From positions 1-35,103 of the forward strand of contig CANQAT010000006.1 of assembly GCA_947588925.1 (NCBI GenBank): a stretch of 35,103 nt of DNA, in the 5' to 3' direction. The position numbers and the translations under genes are program-made. This document shows positions 1-8,276 of the stretch, piece after piece. A model generated the notes under the pieces. The model ran no database searches. It was given only the letters and a program-made list of their open reading frames with translations, and was not told the DNA's origin. How positions within the stretch are numbered: position 1 is the first letter of the stretch; every line of letters begins with the position of its first letter. Origin of the DNA: an uncultured Bacilli bacterium. GTDB taxonomy: Bacteria; Bacillota_I; Bacilli_A; RF39; UBA660.

Positions 1-41
1 ACAATTATGATTATGACAATGATAAAGATATAGATATATAA
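1..41 (+). CDS. C-terminal tail of an unknown protein (partial)
   Basis: Reading from base 3, thirteen codons give an acidic Asn/Asp/Tyr-rich tail (NYDYDNDKDIDI) ending in TAA. A strong terminator hairpin follows immediately, which is what one expects at a true gene end. The rest of the gene lies left of the window. No function can be assigned. Next to an oriT-like sequence it could be a mobilisation gene, but nothing visible shows that. Confidence 0.35.
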   Translation, partial: NYDYDNDKDIDI

Positions 42-72
42 AAAGCCGAGCAAATTTCAAATGCTCGGCTTT
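42..72. terminator. bidirectional Rho-independent terminator
   Basis: A perfect 11-bp stem, AAAGCCGAGCA / TGCTCGGCTTT, encloses a 9-nt AT loop and has A-runs before and T-runs after it, so it can act on both strands. It directly follows the stop codon of the plus-strand tail at 1-41. Confidence 0.85.
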
Positions 73-81
73 AATAAGACC

Positions 82-156
82 ATTTTTCCGAAATGGTAAC
101 ACACTACGTTATTGGCAAAGCCAATAACGGTGTGCAAAGGGAATATTCCCTTTTGA
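82..156 (-). other. candidate origin of transfer (MOBV-like oriT)
   Basis: Read on the minus strand there is a palindrome (AAAGGGAATATTCCCTTT), then a large inverted repeat (CCGTTATTGGC, TTT loop, GCCAATAACG) flanked by CACAC/GTGTG, then TAGTGTGTTA, then another small hairpin (CCATTT/AAATGG). In MOBV plasmids such as pMV158 the nick site is TAGTGTG/TTA placed just 3' of an inverted repeat, and this layout matches. No relaxase is in the window; it would have to lie to the left. The assignment rests on motif and layout only. Confidence 0.55.
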
Positions 157-195
157 AACCCTTTTATATAACATAATTAAGCAAGGCGGGAAACT

Positions 196-723
196 TTATC
201 TCTTCATTCCCGATTGTTTTTTCATTTTTTCGTTAAAAGCCATTTGTTGAATGACGGTCATTATTTCATCAGTTGTTACTTGTGAAAAATCACCACTACT
301 TTGTTTTTGAAAACTAGCAATAGTTCTTGCTTTTCCTCTAACATCATTCTTATCAACACTACCCATAATATCAGCGATTACATGGCCATATTGTTGCTCC
401 ATTCCAGCAATTTGTAATAATGCAGCATAAGATGGTGTCCAAGTATCTTTTACAGCATTAATTAATTTAAAAGTATCTAGGACTGATCTACCGGTCTTTT
501 TATAAGAACCTTCTGGAGAACTAAAATCTCTAACATCAGATTCTATTAAACTTATAATTTGTTCTTCAGTTAAATCTTTAGTATCAACTCTCGTTCCATC
601 TCTTTTCATTAAATAAGTTGGGCAAGCTTTAAATGGAATTCCTTTTACTAATGCAGCACCAAATCTATAATCTGCATTTTCTTTTTCAAGTTCTTCTGCC
701 GATTTAGTATAAATATTAATCAT
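196..723 (-). CDS. hypothetical protein next to the oriT-like site
   Basis: This is a soluble protein of about 175 residues that I do not recognise. The ORF track starts at 744, but that ATG lies upstream of a clear AAGGAGG at 731-738, which is correctly spaced from the ATG at 723, so the protein starts MINIYTKSAEEL. No signal peptide, membrane segment or catalytic motif is visible. The middle is rich in acidic helices (DLTEEQIISLIESDV) and the C-terminus is Gln/Met/Lys-rich. Its codon use is a little less AT-biased than the chromosomal genes, in line with its position between an oriT-like site and recombinase remnants. It may be an accessory gene of a mobilisable element, which is inferred from context only. 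Confidence 0.6.
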   Translation of the reverse strand: MINIYTKSAEELEKENADYRFGAALVKGIPFKACPTYLMKRDGTRVDTKDLTEEQIISLIESDVRDFSSPEGSYKKTGRSVLDTFKLINAVKDTWTPSYAALLQIAGMEQQYGHVIADIMGSVDKNDVRGKARTIASFQKQSSGDFSQVTTDEIMTVIQQMAFNEKMKKQSGMKR

Positions 724-744
724 AACAAATTCCTCCTTGGACAT

Positions 745-988
745 ATTATAGCATATTTTTAGATACTTTTGTAATTTAATTTAAAAAAAATAACAACTTT
801 TTCATTCAAAATGTAAATGTTATGATATAATTTTATTAGTTAGTAGTTATTACTACCTAACTTATTGGTGTGAGAAAAGTTATTCGACTTCTTCTTTATA
901 CGCTCCATTTAGGTTATAACATTGAAAAATGTTGTAATAAAGCCTTAAAATAAAGATTTGAGGCATATATTAGATATTTTTTGTAGGA
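745..988. other. intergenic region with hairpin, no gene seen
   Basis: No convincing ORF on either strand. A near-perfect inverted repeat (AGTTAGTAGT / ACTACCTAACT) occurs around 838-864. The text CGCTCCATTTA...TTATAAC around 901-920 recurs near 12290, so it may belong to a dispersed intergenic repeat of this genome. Confidence 0.4.
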
Positions 989-989
989 A

Positions 990-1018
990 AAGAGTGCTGG
1001 TGTCAAATGTGCTCTTTT
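990..1018 (-). terminator. hairpin downstream of integrase remnant
   Basis: AAAAGAG and CTCTTTT arms surround a loop containing TTTGACACC, immediately after the stop of the integrase remnant on the minus strand. The arm is T-rich on the exit side, so it can serve as a terminator. It could instead be a recombination-site arm. Confidence 0.4.
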
Positions 1019-1380
1019 CTAATGCAAATAAACATCAACTGTCATAGATACAGTACTATGTCCCATAGATTTAGAAACATAATCTATGGGCTTTTTTTAT
1101 AAATCATACGAGTTGTGTAACTATGTCTAAATTCATATTGAGTTATTGGTTTTAAATTTGCTTTATTACAAGCTTTTAATTTATACCTATCAATAGTAGT
1201 AGGAGCCAAAGGTTTTATACCACCAAAAATATAATAATCAACACTATAACCAAATTTCTTAATATACATATTCTTTACTATTTTAAATCTTAAAATAGTA
1301 ATTAAATTAACTTTAATAAATCTAATGCTTGATTGATTCTTAGGAGTATCAAGTTCTATATTTCCTTTTCTATGTATAGT
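1019..1380 (-). pseudogene. tyrosine recombinase (integrase) 3' remnant, frameshifted
   Basis: The minus strand encodes the C-terminal catalytic part of a Tn916/phage-type integrase. It runs from a TPKNQSSIR-like segment through the box II motif (YEFRHSYTTRMI, for the usual HDFRHSHAS) to KPIDYVSKSMGHSTVSMTVDVY, which carries the second conserved His (GHS) and the active-site Tyr, then TAG. The two halves are in different frames: the shift is in an A7 run after MIYKK, which is why the ORF track shows only 61 residues. The 5' end is cut at about 1380, where plus-strand recombinase sequence starts, so this is the tail of a dead integrase. Confidence 0.8.
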
Positions 1381-1381
1381 T

Positions 1382-1699
1382 TATAAAATATACAAGATAT
1401 ATCGTGAAGAATGTATTTCTGCTAAAAATATGGATAGGCCTAAATTTAAAGAAATGATTAACGATATGAAAGAAGGAAAGATTAATAAAATAATTGTTTA
1501 TAAATTAGATAGACTTACTCGTTCTATTAAAGATTTAGAAAATATTTGTAGTATGCTTGAAGAATATAATTGTAGTTTGGAAAGTGTTGATGAAAAAATA
1601 AATACTGATACTGCTAATGGTAAATTCTTTATTAGAATGCTTACAATCCTAGAGCAACTTGAAATTGAAAGAGCTAGTGAAAGAAATTGTTATTTGTGA
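1382..1699 (+). pseudogene. serine recombinase (resolvase) fragment
   Basis: About 100 codons match the N-terminal catalytic domain of large or small serine recombinases: IYREECISAKNMDRPKF, then INKIIVYKLDRLTRS (the conserved YKLDRLxR segment), then the TANGKFFIRMLTILEQLEIER helix. The reading frame is open upstream of the annotated ATG to about 1382, so the N-terminus with the catalytic Ser is missing rather than the gene starting at MDRPKF. After ERASER the sequence stops matching and ends at TGA inside the tail of the convergent gene at 1690-2433. Both ends are cut, so it is non-functional. Confidence 0.8.
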
Positions 1700-2433
1700 A
1701 AATTTATAAAGTTTTGGTCATTAAGATAATATTGTTGTAAGGCAAATTGCACATAATCTTCAAAATTTTGTAGTTGTGTAACTCTACCATATGTGCATAT
1801 ATTAGCCACTTTTCTTTCACTTAAAGATAATTGTTGTATTTCTTCTTCGGAAGCAGTCATTAAGCCTAAGGTACCACCAAATCTAACAATCTTTGCATAA
1901 GCTTGATTATGTTTATAATATTGTCTACCATTTTCCATTTCATCAATCTTTTTTACAATTTCATTTGGAAGGTTTCTATCAACTACAACTTGACTAAAGC
2001 CCAAAAAATCCTCTCCATTTTTTTCTTCAAAAATTAAACTATCGTCTTTATTAGAATTGCCATCTAAGTTTTTTCCATAAGGTGCAATTACATAACCACA
2101 CTCTTTTAAATGTTCAAGAACTGGCTGATCGTTTGGAACAACATACGTCCTACCATCCATACCAATAAAACTTGCAGTTGACTCATAACTATAAACTACT
2201 CCAAAAGTTCTCATACTTCTTTCATTCCAAGGAATTGCTTCATCAATTTCATCTCTATTTTTTATTCTTTCACCATCTTTATTTGTATACGCTAATTCTG
2301 ATACTGGTGCTGCTATTTGGTATAAACTAGGTGAAACATCTTTAATCCCAAAATATTGGCTACAAATAAGTGCTATGTTTGCTCTATTAATATGATCATT
2401 TTTTCCATAATCATATGTTTGTGATACTTTCAT
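1690..2433 (-). CDS. hypothetical protein
   Basis: This 247-residue soluble protein starts with a well-placed AGGAGG seven bases before ATG. I do not recognise the family. There is no signal peptide or transmembrane segment. Seen features are a long acidic and aromatic middle (GVVYSYESTASFIGMDGR), a KIDEMENGRQYYKHNQAY stretch and a Gln/Tyr-rich C-terminus (FALQQYYLNDQ). The base composition is less extreme than in the housekeeping genes. Its tail overlaps the broken resolvase end by about ten bases, so the last codons may have been created by that junction. Its setting among recombinase debris suggests mobile-element cargo, which is an inference. Confidence 0.6.
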   Translation of the reverse strand: MKVSQTYDYGKNDHINRANIALICSQYFGIKDVSPSLYQIAAPVSELAYTNKDGERIKNRDEIDEAIPWNERSMRTFGVVYSYESTASFIGMDGRTYVVPNDQPVLEHLKECGYVIAPYGKNLDGNSNKDDSLIFEEKNGEDFLGFSQVVVDRNLPNEIVKKIDEMENGRQYYKHNQAYAKIVRFGGTLGLMTASEEEIQQLSLSERKVANICTYGRVTQLQNFEDYVQFALQQYYLNDQNFINFHK

Positions 2434-2601
2434 TTTTTCCTCCTATTATCAATTAATAAAATCAAACATGTAATTTTAAATTTCTTTCTCACTATCTAAA
2501 TTCATTATACTATATTTCCTAGTAAATTTCTTAATAGAATTCATTAAAACATGGCAAATTAAATAGTATTTGCATTATAATTAATTTATCAAATACAAAT
2601 A

Positions 2602-2635
2602 TAAATGTCAATAAGTTTTTGGGCAAAAATGGCAA
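2602..2635 (+). repeat. solitary IS21-type terminal repeat
   Basis: Thirty-four bases match the left end of the IS21 element at 3048-3081 with one difference (TTTTTGGGCAAAAATGG against TTTTTGGACAAAAATGG). No transposase is attached. It may be the scar of an earlier insertion that was deleted, or a one-ended remnant. Confidence 0.7.
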
Positions 2636-2640
2636 AACTT

Positions 2641-2837
2641 AACCTTGAATTTGTATCGGACAAGAACATTTATTTTGAAAAAAATCTATCTTTATTTGAA
2701 ACACACAAAATAATTATTAGTGGTAATACATCCTTGCTTAATCCTACTTTCTTATGATGACAGTAATTTATATTTGAAAGATACTTTAGAAAATATTACT
2801 CTTGAAAAACTAAAAAATTTGATTTTTAAAATGTGAT
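2641..2837 (+). pseudogene. decayed plus-strand gene fragment
   Basis: Directly after the solitary IS21 end, one frame reads LNLEFVSDKNIYFEKNLSLFE and onward to LNPTF, then a +1 shift restores SYDDSNLYLKDTLENIT and onward to a TGA at about 2837. The composition is typical of coding sequence from this genome. The family is not recognisable. I infer a gene truncated by an IS21 insertion and since decayed. Confidence 0.35.
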
Positions 2838-2938
2838 GAAAAAATAATTTTTTTAAATTTTATTTTTCCCTTTATTTATCTTTATAAGGATTTGTGAGGC
2901 GTTATTTTTTTCTAAGGTTAAAGACACGAAAAAAATTT

Positions 2939-3030
2939 AAATCGAGTAAAGAAAATTAAATAGAGTTTTCTCTTTTTAATTTGTCACTCTCACACCATCG
3001 TACATACCGCTCGGTATACGGCGGTTCAGT
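2939..3030 (-). ncRNA. group IIC intron domains V and VI
   Basis: Domain V pairs ACCGCC-GTA with the later GTAC-GATGGT arm around TACC/GGTA. It is followed by the linker GTGTGAGAG and a domain VI stem (AAATTAAA/TTTAATTT with AGAG/CTCT) holding an unpaired A in branch-point position. The order and spacing are those of a group II intron 3' end. Confidence 0.8.
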
Positions 3031-3112
3031 TTATATTATAGTATGTGTAAATGTCAATAAGTTTTTGGACAAAAATGGCAATTTCAAAGTTGGACACTTT
3101 TAGGATAGAATG

Positions 3113-3874
3113 CTATCCTTTTTGGTTGCCATCAAGTTGTTCAATTTTGTCTTTTATTCTGTAAGAATTACCTGTTATATTTATTACATGAGAATGATGT
3201 AATAATCTATCTAATATGGCATTGGCAAGTGTATTATCGCTAAAGACTTCTCCCCATTTGCTAAATACCATATTTGTTGTTATTATTGTTGAATGCTTTT
3301 CATATCTTTTAGCTATCAGTTGAAATAGTAAATTTGCTCCTTGTTTATCAACTGGTAAATATCCTATCTCATCTATGATTAATAACTGATATCTACAAAA
3401 ATGTTTTATTCTTGCCTCTAGTTTATTTTCAAAATGTGCCTTATTTAATTGGGTTATTAAATCATGACATGATATGAAATATACTGAATATCTTTTCTTT
3501 GCTGCTGTTATTCCTATTGATATAGCCAAGTGAGTTTTTCCAACTCCACTTGATCCTACAAATAATATATTTTCATGTTTCTCTAAAAATCTTAATGTAT
3601 TTAAATCTTCTATTTCATCTTTATTTATTGATGGTTGATAATCAAAATCAAATTCCGATAGTTCTTTTTCATATGGAAATGCTGATACTGTTACTTGTAT
3701 TTTTGATGCCCTTTCATCTCGATATTCTATTTCTTTATTTGTAAGCTCTAATAGAGCTGTTTGAAATGGTATTTTCTTTTTTACTATTTCATCTATATAA
3801 TTTGGTAAATAACTTCTAAATTTTTCTAGTTTTAATAATTCTAAATTGTTTAATAATTTACTATATTCATTCAT
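3113..3874 (-). CDS. istB: IstB, AAA+ ATPase helper of IS21 transposition
   Basis: IstB binds target DNA and ATP and works with the IstA transposase in IS21 transposition. At 253 residues it has the usual length and appears intact: N-terminal helical region, Walker A GSSGVGKTH near residue 107, Walker B LLIIDEIGYLP near 165, and sensor-type ITTN near 200. Its ATG lies inside the end of istA (ATGA-type overlap of about 8 nt), so it is translationally coupled to istA. With istA broken by IS66 its expression is probably reduced, though it could still act with an intact IstA elsewhere in the genome. Confidence 0.95.
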   Translation of the reverse strand: MNEYSKLLNNLELLKLEKFRSYLPNYIDEIVKKKIPFQTALLELTNKEIEYRDERASKIQVTVSAFPYEKELSEFDFDYQPSINKDEIEDLNTLRFLEKHENILFVGSSGVGKTHLAISIGITAAKKRYSVYFISCHDLITQLNKAHFENKLEARIKHFCRYQLLIIDEIGYLPVDKQGANLLFQLIAKRYEKHSTIITTNMVFSKWGEVFSDNTLANAILDRLLHHSHVINITGNSYRIKDKIEQLDGNQKG

Positions 3875-4000
3875 CTATATTCACTCCTAATATTTTATCT
3901 TTCTTTTTTAATTCTATTATCTCTTGTATTTCTTCTTCTGTTTTATTTTTATATGCTTCACTTTTCATTATTTGTTTTAAATCACTTTCTCGATAATTTA

Positions 4001-5796
4001 GTTACTATTCACAGCCGAGTAGTTTAAAACACCACAAAATAGACTAAAATTTAGTCTTTTTTCATGTCTTCAATTGTATAAGGAGTATCAGATAATAATT
4101 TCTCTATTGCGGTATGTGAATTGTATCCATTTCTTTTGCATGTTTCTATATAAGATTTTATTCTTGCATAATATTCTGCATTACTTATATTGGCAAATTG
4201 CCCAGATACTTTCATTTTTGTTTTACTACTTCTTAAACTCCTTTCACTTAAATTGTTTGAAAACGGAACATCAAACCTTAATACCCACAGTAAATAATTT
4301 TCTTTGTACTCTATTAATCTTTTTATTAAATTCTTTTCATCATTACCATGATATTTGTTAAAATCTTTTTTATTTATTTCCTCTGCCTCTTTTATAATCT
4401 CATCATATTCTTTTATTACTTTGTCACTTACTTCTTGGTCAAAATACATTATACTTTGTTTTATATATTCTTTTCTCTTTTGGTTTGTTGTCGTTAATAG
4501 AGTCATTAGTTTTTCTATCCAGTCCCTCTTAAGATTTTCATTTAGCTCTTTTAAATCTCTCATTAAATGTACACAACATTCTGCATTTGTATATTCATAA
4601 TCATCATTATAATTTACTTTATTATGATCATGTACTACTACTGTATCTTTTGATAATGTTTTTAAAATGTTATCTTTATCTAATCCATCCTTGTCCTTTT
4701 TTTCATGAGCTTTATAATAAGCTAATTTTTCTGTTCCATAAAATCTTAAACAAGATTGTTTTCCATTTATTGTTATTACTGTATCATCCCAATTTATTAC
4801 TTTTTGTTTTAATATTTCTTTATGTAGTTCATTATCAAATTTATCTAATTTTTCGTAACATCTTTTTTGTAATTTTGATATATATCCTTCACTCATATTC
4901 ATTTCTCCACCTGTAAATCCACTTATTAATTCTTTGGTACGATGGAATGATACACATCCTTCATTTAGTAATGATATAGCTAAGGCTTGGGCTTTTGTTC
5001 CGTATTGATTTTCTTCTTTTAAATTATCTGGTATTGGTATACTTATTTTTTTATGACAATGATTACATATATATTCTCCAAATTCATGTTTTATTTTCAT
5101 CAATCTTATTTGTATATCAAATTCATCTTTTCTTCTTGTAGAAGTTAAAACTAATTCACCTCCACAAGAACATTTATTATTTTCTAAAGAATGTATATAT
5201 GTATCTGTTATTTCTTCATCCTTAAATTTTTCTAATTTTGTTTTTTTATGACCTAATTGTCCTCCTTTAAGTTTATCTGATTTTTCTCTTGAATTTGGTA
5301 TTCTTTTTTCTTTTCCTATAGGTGTTTTACTTGTAGGAATACCTGAATTATTACTATCATGATTTAATATTTGTTTTAAATGTTCATTCTCTTTTTTTAA
5401 CATTTCGTTTTCTTTTATTAATTCATATGAAAATTTTTCTATTGCTTTTGTAATTTTTTCTTCCATAGTTTTTTCCATATATTTAATTTGTTTTTGTAAA
5501 TTTTTATTTTTTTCTTTTTGAGCATTTAATAAATCTCTTAATTTAGTATTTTCTTTTTGTAATTTATCTACTTGATTTTGTAATTTACTTAAGCTTGTTT
5601 CTATCGCCATAACTACACCTTTTTCTACTATAATTATTATATCAAAATTTTGATATAATTTCAACCTAAAGTGTGTGATTTGGCCTTATTTTTCAAAGGA
5701 TTTCATAAGAAAAGTTATCCACACTTTTTTGTAGATAACTTGTTATTTTTTTTGTATATTTCTATTTATTTATTTAAATCGGCTGTGAATAGTAAC
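4001..5796 (-). mobile_element. IS66-family element (ISBst12-like, transposase only)
   Basis: The terminal inverted repeats begin GTTACTATTCACAGCCGA at the left end, with the complement at the right. The element is flanked by a perfect 8-bp duplication, ATAATTTA (3993-4000 and 5797-5804), the size known for IS66. At about 1.8 kb with a single transposase and no tnpA/tnpB it resembles the ISBst12 subgroup. An inverted repeat (AAGTTATC/GATAACTT) near 5713-5742 may shield the gene from outside transcription. Confidence 0.93.
4051..5610 (-). CDS. tnpC: IS66-family transposase (TnpC)
   Basis: DDE transposase of about 519 residues if it starts at MAIETSLSK (ATG 5610, preceded by AAAGGTG). The longer ORF start at 5664 adds a stretch without a ribosome binding site. 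The N-terminal 110 residues are a leucine-rich coiled coil. A zinc-binding segment with CSCGGEL and CNHCHKK follows near 145-190. The catalytic core carries NWDDTVITI and VVHDHNKV, and the C-terminus has NNLSERSLRSSKTKMKVSG, the typical IS66 motif after the catalytic Glu. It reads as complete, so it is probably the one intact transposase in this nest. Confidence 0.93.
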   Translation of the reverse strand: MAIETSLSKLQNQVDKLQKENTKLRDLLNAQKEKNKNLQKQIKYMEKTMEEKITKAIEKFSYELIKENEMLKKENEHLKQILNHDSNNSGIPTSKTPIGKEKRIPNSREKSDKLKGGQLGHKKTKLEKFKDEEITDTYIHSLENNKCSCGGELVLTSTRRKDEFDIQIRLMKIKHEFGEYICNHCHKKISIPIPDNLKEENQYGTKAQALAISLLNEGCVSFHRTKELISGFTGGEMNMSEGYISKLQKRCYEKLDKFDNELHKEILKQKVINWDDTVITINGKQSCLRFYGTEKLAYYKAHEKKDKDGLDKDNILKTLSKDTVVVHDHNKVNYNDDYEYTNAECCVHLMRDLKELNENLKRDWIEKLMTLLTTTNQKRKEYIKQSIMYFDQEVSDKVIKEYDEIIKEAEEINKKDFNKYHGNDEKNLIKRLIEYKENYLLWVLRFDVPFSNNLSERSLRSSKTKMKVSGQFANISNAEYYARIKSYIETCKRNGYNSHTAIEKLLSDTPYTIEDMKKD

Positions 5797-7218
5797 ATAA
5801 TTTAAATACTTATCGCTTATTTCATATTGGCAAATAAAATCTGTAATGTTATAATATATATTGATTCTGGAATCACTCTCTGATATGGTTACTTGTTTTC
5901 CTATCAGATATGTTGGAACTGAGTATTTTTTACCTTTATACGTTATCATGGATTCTTTTGATACTTTATATGTTTTTTCAGGCTCATAATAGTTTATCAA
6001 TCTATCCCATAACGGTAATGAGTTTAAATACTCTTTTTCTTTTTCATGAACTTCACTTGGAATTATCCCAACTCCTTGTACAACTTCATTATTAATATCT
6101 TCCATTATTTCTTTTACTATTTTATCTAATTCTTCCCAAGTCTCAAATTCTTCATTATATGGTCTTAATCTTTCCATTATTCTAGCTAAAGTTTCTACTT
6201 TTCCTTTTGTTTCAGGCCGATATCCTATACAAGCAAGTGGGGTAAATCCTGCATCATTACTAAATTCTTTGAATCTTTTATTAAATACAACTTCTGTCGT
6301 TATTGTCCTTGCTTTATCAACTACTGTTTTCATATTATCAAATAATATTTCTCTAGGGCATCCATTAAAATATCCAAAACCATTAACCAAACATTTAAAT
6401 AAAGTATTTTGATTCCTATCATTTGTTAATTCAATATATTTATATCTTGAATAACCAAGTATCATAAGAAATATGTTGATCTCAAATATTTCTCCATTTT
6501 TATTAACTAATTTCATTGATTCCTTCCAATCTACTTGAGCTTGTAATCCAGGGATTGTTTCAAATCTAATTGTAGCTTTTTTTATTTGTAAATTTTTATG
6601 CTTTTTTATATAATTTTTTACTATTCCATATCCTCCTGTATAACCTTGTTTTTTTATAAACTTATAAACATTCATAGCTTTACTTTTATACTTATCTACT
6701 TTTGTATCAATTATTTCTTTATATGGATCTAATTTACTTGCTCTTTCAACCATTTTTCTTGCTTTTGGATTTTTTAATCTTTTTTCTCGATTATAAATAG
6801 TTTGTCTTGAACATTGCAGAGTTCTTGCCAGCTCACTTTTATTAATATTATCACCTCCAATTCTTATTATTTCATTTCTTACATCTTTTCTCATTAATAT
6901 CAACTCCTTCACTATCTTAGAAAAGACAGTTTTATTATATCAATTAATGAAAAAGAATTGGTACAAAACTGTCCAATTCCTAGATTGCCATTTTTGTCCA
7001 ATTCTATTTTACCATTTACAGTATGTACTTTTAGATAATGGTCTAGTTGAAAGATGATAATACATTTTATCAAATTTCTGCTCATTGAGCCACGATTTTA
7101 TTTTACACTTCCATTAACCTAACATCACTATTAATGCGTTGTGTTTCCCTAATACTTCACAGATACTTACAAGTATAGTGGATTTTCACTACCTAGTTAT
7201 ATGCCATGCCTGGAGCGC

Positions 7219-7247
7219 AAAAAAGAGATAACCTTTAATATTATCTC
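7219..7247 (-). terminator. Rho-independent terminator at the intron insertion site
   Basis: On the minus strand GAGATAA, a 9-nt loop, TTATCTC, then TTTTTT. It ends the transcript of the two genes at 7393-8594. The group IIC intron starts directly after the T-run. Confidence 0.85.
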
Positions 7248-7392
7248 CCTACTAGATTTTCTAAATAGCTATCTTTTGCTCCACACTGAATCATCTATAG
7301 CCACTATTTTTTACTAATCATTTAAGCAAACTTCAATTATATATTAACTTCAGGTTAATTGTGGCAATTTTAGGTTTTTCATTATCAGCCTT

Positions 7393-8274
7393 CTATATTT
7401 TATGATTCCTTACATCCTCATTATATTTACTATTAAAATTTCTATAAAATTCAAGTAATTGGTAACCTAGACTTTCACCTTTAAAATGAGGGCTTGTAGG
7501 CTGATTAAAATATTCAATTAATAATTCTCTTCGTATACTGGCTGGCTTTTTAGATATACCTTTACGTTCGATATCGTCTACAATTGCATAAGCCTTGATA
7601 TATAATCTATATAATTCTTTATATTTCTTTGCCATATAAGTTGCTTTTTTTGACAATCTTATTACAGTCTTTTTTATTTGTTTATACTCATCTTTTGTTG
7701 TTTGCCTTTTTAATGTAAAAGCTCTTTCCTTACTTCGTAAATCTGCTTCTTCAATTATATAATCATCATTGCGTTTTCTAAATGCAAAACGCAAATCAAA
7801 TAAGTCTTCTGACAAATCGTACATACCTGCTATTTCAAGATAATCTCTTAGTTTACTTAAACTTAAATCTTCATCTTGAAATTTTTGATCATGCGCTCTT
7901 CGTGAATTTATAAGTGCTTGTTCATCTTCTTCTTTTTTCTTAGCTTCCTCTTCTGCTTCTCTTGCAGCAACATTTTCTGGTTTTTTCCACTCTATCAAAA
8001 ATAATTTATCTTGCAATTCTTTTTTTCTATCTTCTAAATTTCTTATTTCAAGCTCAATTTGTTCTGATAACGCTTTTTTCTCTTCATCTGGCATAGGTAC
8101 TCTCCCCATTGTTTCAACAGGTAAATAAATACCTAAATCACTGTTAAATTCTTTTACAGTTGTTCTCCCATATACAGTTGCATTATCTACCGATTGAAGT
8201 CTTTTTTTCAGTTCTTCTATTTCCCTATCTAATTCTGCAATTTGCTCTTTAATAATACTCTCTTCAGTCATCAT
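7393..8274 (-). CDS. coiled-coil hypothetical protein
   Basis: A soluble protein of 293 residues, highly charged, with predicted long helices. Residues 1-40 and about 85-140 are heptad-like (IAELDREIEELKKRL; EEEAKKKEEDEQAL), followed by a basic helical C-terminal half (KRQTTKDEYKQIKKTVIRLSKKATYMAKKYKELYR, quoted here only in part as KKATYMAKKYKELYR). No enzymatic motif or membrane segment is seen and I do not recognise the family. It starts 2 nt after the stop of the upstream gene, with GGAAGGGGAA as ribosome binding site, so the two are co-transcribed and translationally coupled. A terminator follows about 145 bp downstream. Confidence 0.7.
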   Translation of the reverse strand: MMTEESIIKEQIAELDREIEELKKRLQSVDNATVYGRTTVKEFNSDLGIYLPVETMGRVPMPDEEKKALSEQIELEIRNLEDRKKELQDKLFLIEWKKPENVAAREAEEEAKKKEEDEQALINSRRAHDQKFQDEDLSLSKLRDYLEIAGMYDLSEDLFDLRFAFRKRNDDYIIEEADLRSKERAFTLKRQTTKDEYKQIKKTVIRLSKKATYMAKKYKELYRLYIKAYAIVDDIERKGISKKPASIRRELLIEYFNQPTSPHFKGESLGYQLLEFYRNFNSKYNEDVRNHKI

Positions 8275-8276
8275 AA

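Larger units (their letters stand above)
3867..6894 (-). pseudogene. istA: IstA transposase of IS21, disrupted by IS66
   Basis: IstA is the DDE transposase of IS21. The 5' part (6894-5797) encodes an N-terminal HTH (NKSELARTLQCSRQTIYNRE), an rve-type core (QAQVDWKES with the first Asp; EILFDNMKT with the second) and the start of the C-terminal domain. IS66 then interrupts it. Removing IS66 and one 8-bp duplication rejoins KYLNY to RESDLKQIMKSEAY and restores one frame of 407 codons ending in TGA at 3867-3869, overlapping istB. The ORF track stops at 5770 only because it reads into the IS66 end. ATG 6894 is preferred over GTG 6912 because AAGGAG sits correctly before it. Confidence 0.92.
3046..7020 (-). 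mobile_element. IS21-family insertion sequence interrupted by IS66
   Basis: The ends are inverted repeats that begin TGTAAATG and share the blocks TTGGACAAAAATGGCAA and TTGGACA, the repeated transposase-binding pattern of IS21 ends. The flanks carry a perfect 5-bp target duplication, GTATG (3041-3045 and 7021-7025). Inside are istA and istB in the usual order with overlapping stop and start codons. Removing the nested IS66 leaves about 2.2 kb, normal for the family. Confidence 0.92.
2939..7220 (-). mobile_element. degenerate group IIC intron, split by IS21
   Basis: On the minus strand the 5' part (about 7218 down to 7021) carries GCGCTCCAGGCATGG, AACTAGGTAGTGAAAATCC and ATCTGTGAAG, which resemble the start of domain I of group IIC introns such as that of Oceanobacillus iheyensis. 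The 3' part (about 3030 down to 2939) carries a domain V sequence (GAACCGCCGTATACCGAGCG...) followed by GTGTGAGAG and a domain VI hairpin with a bulged A, ending near TTTACTCGATT. The two halves are separated by an IS21 element. Joined, they give only about 300 nt, so the maturase/RT and most of domains I-IV are gone and the intron must be immobile. Its 5' junction lies on the U-run of a terminator hairpin, the known target preference of class C introns. Confidence 0.8.

Noticed and set aside
4074-4916. Three plus-strand ORFs inside IS66
   Set aside because: All are complementary shadows of the transposase gene.
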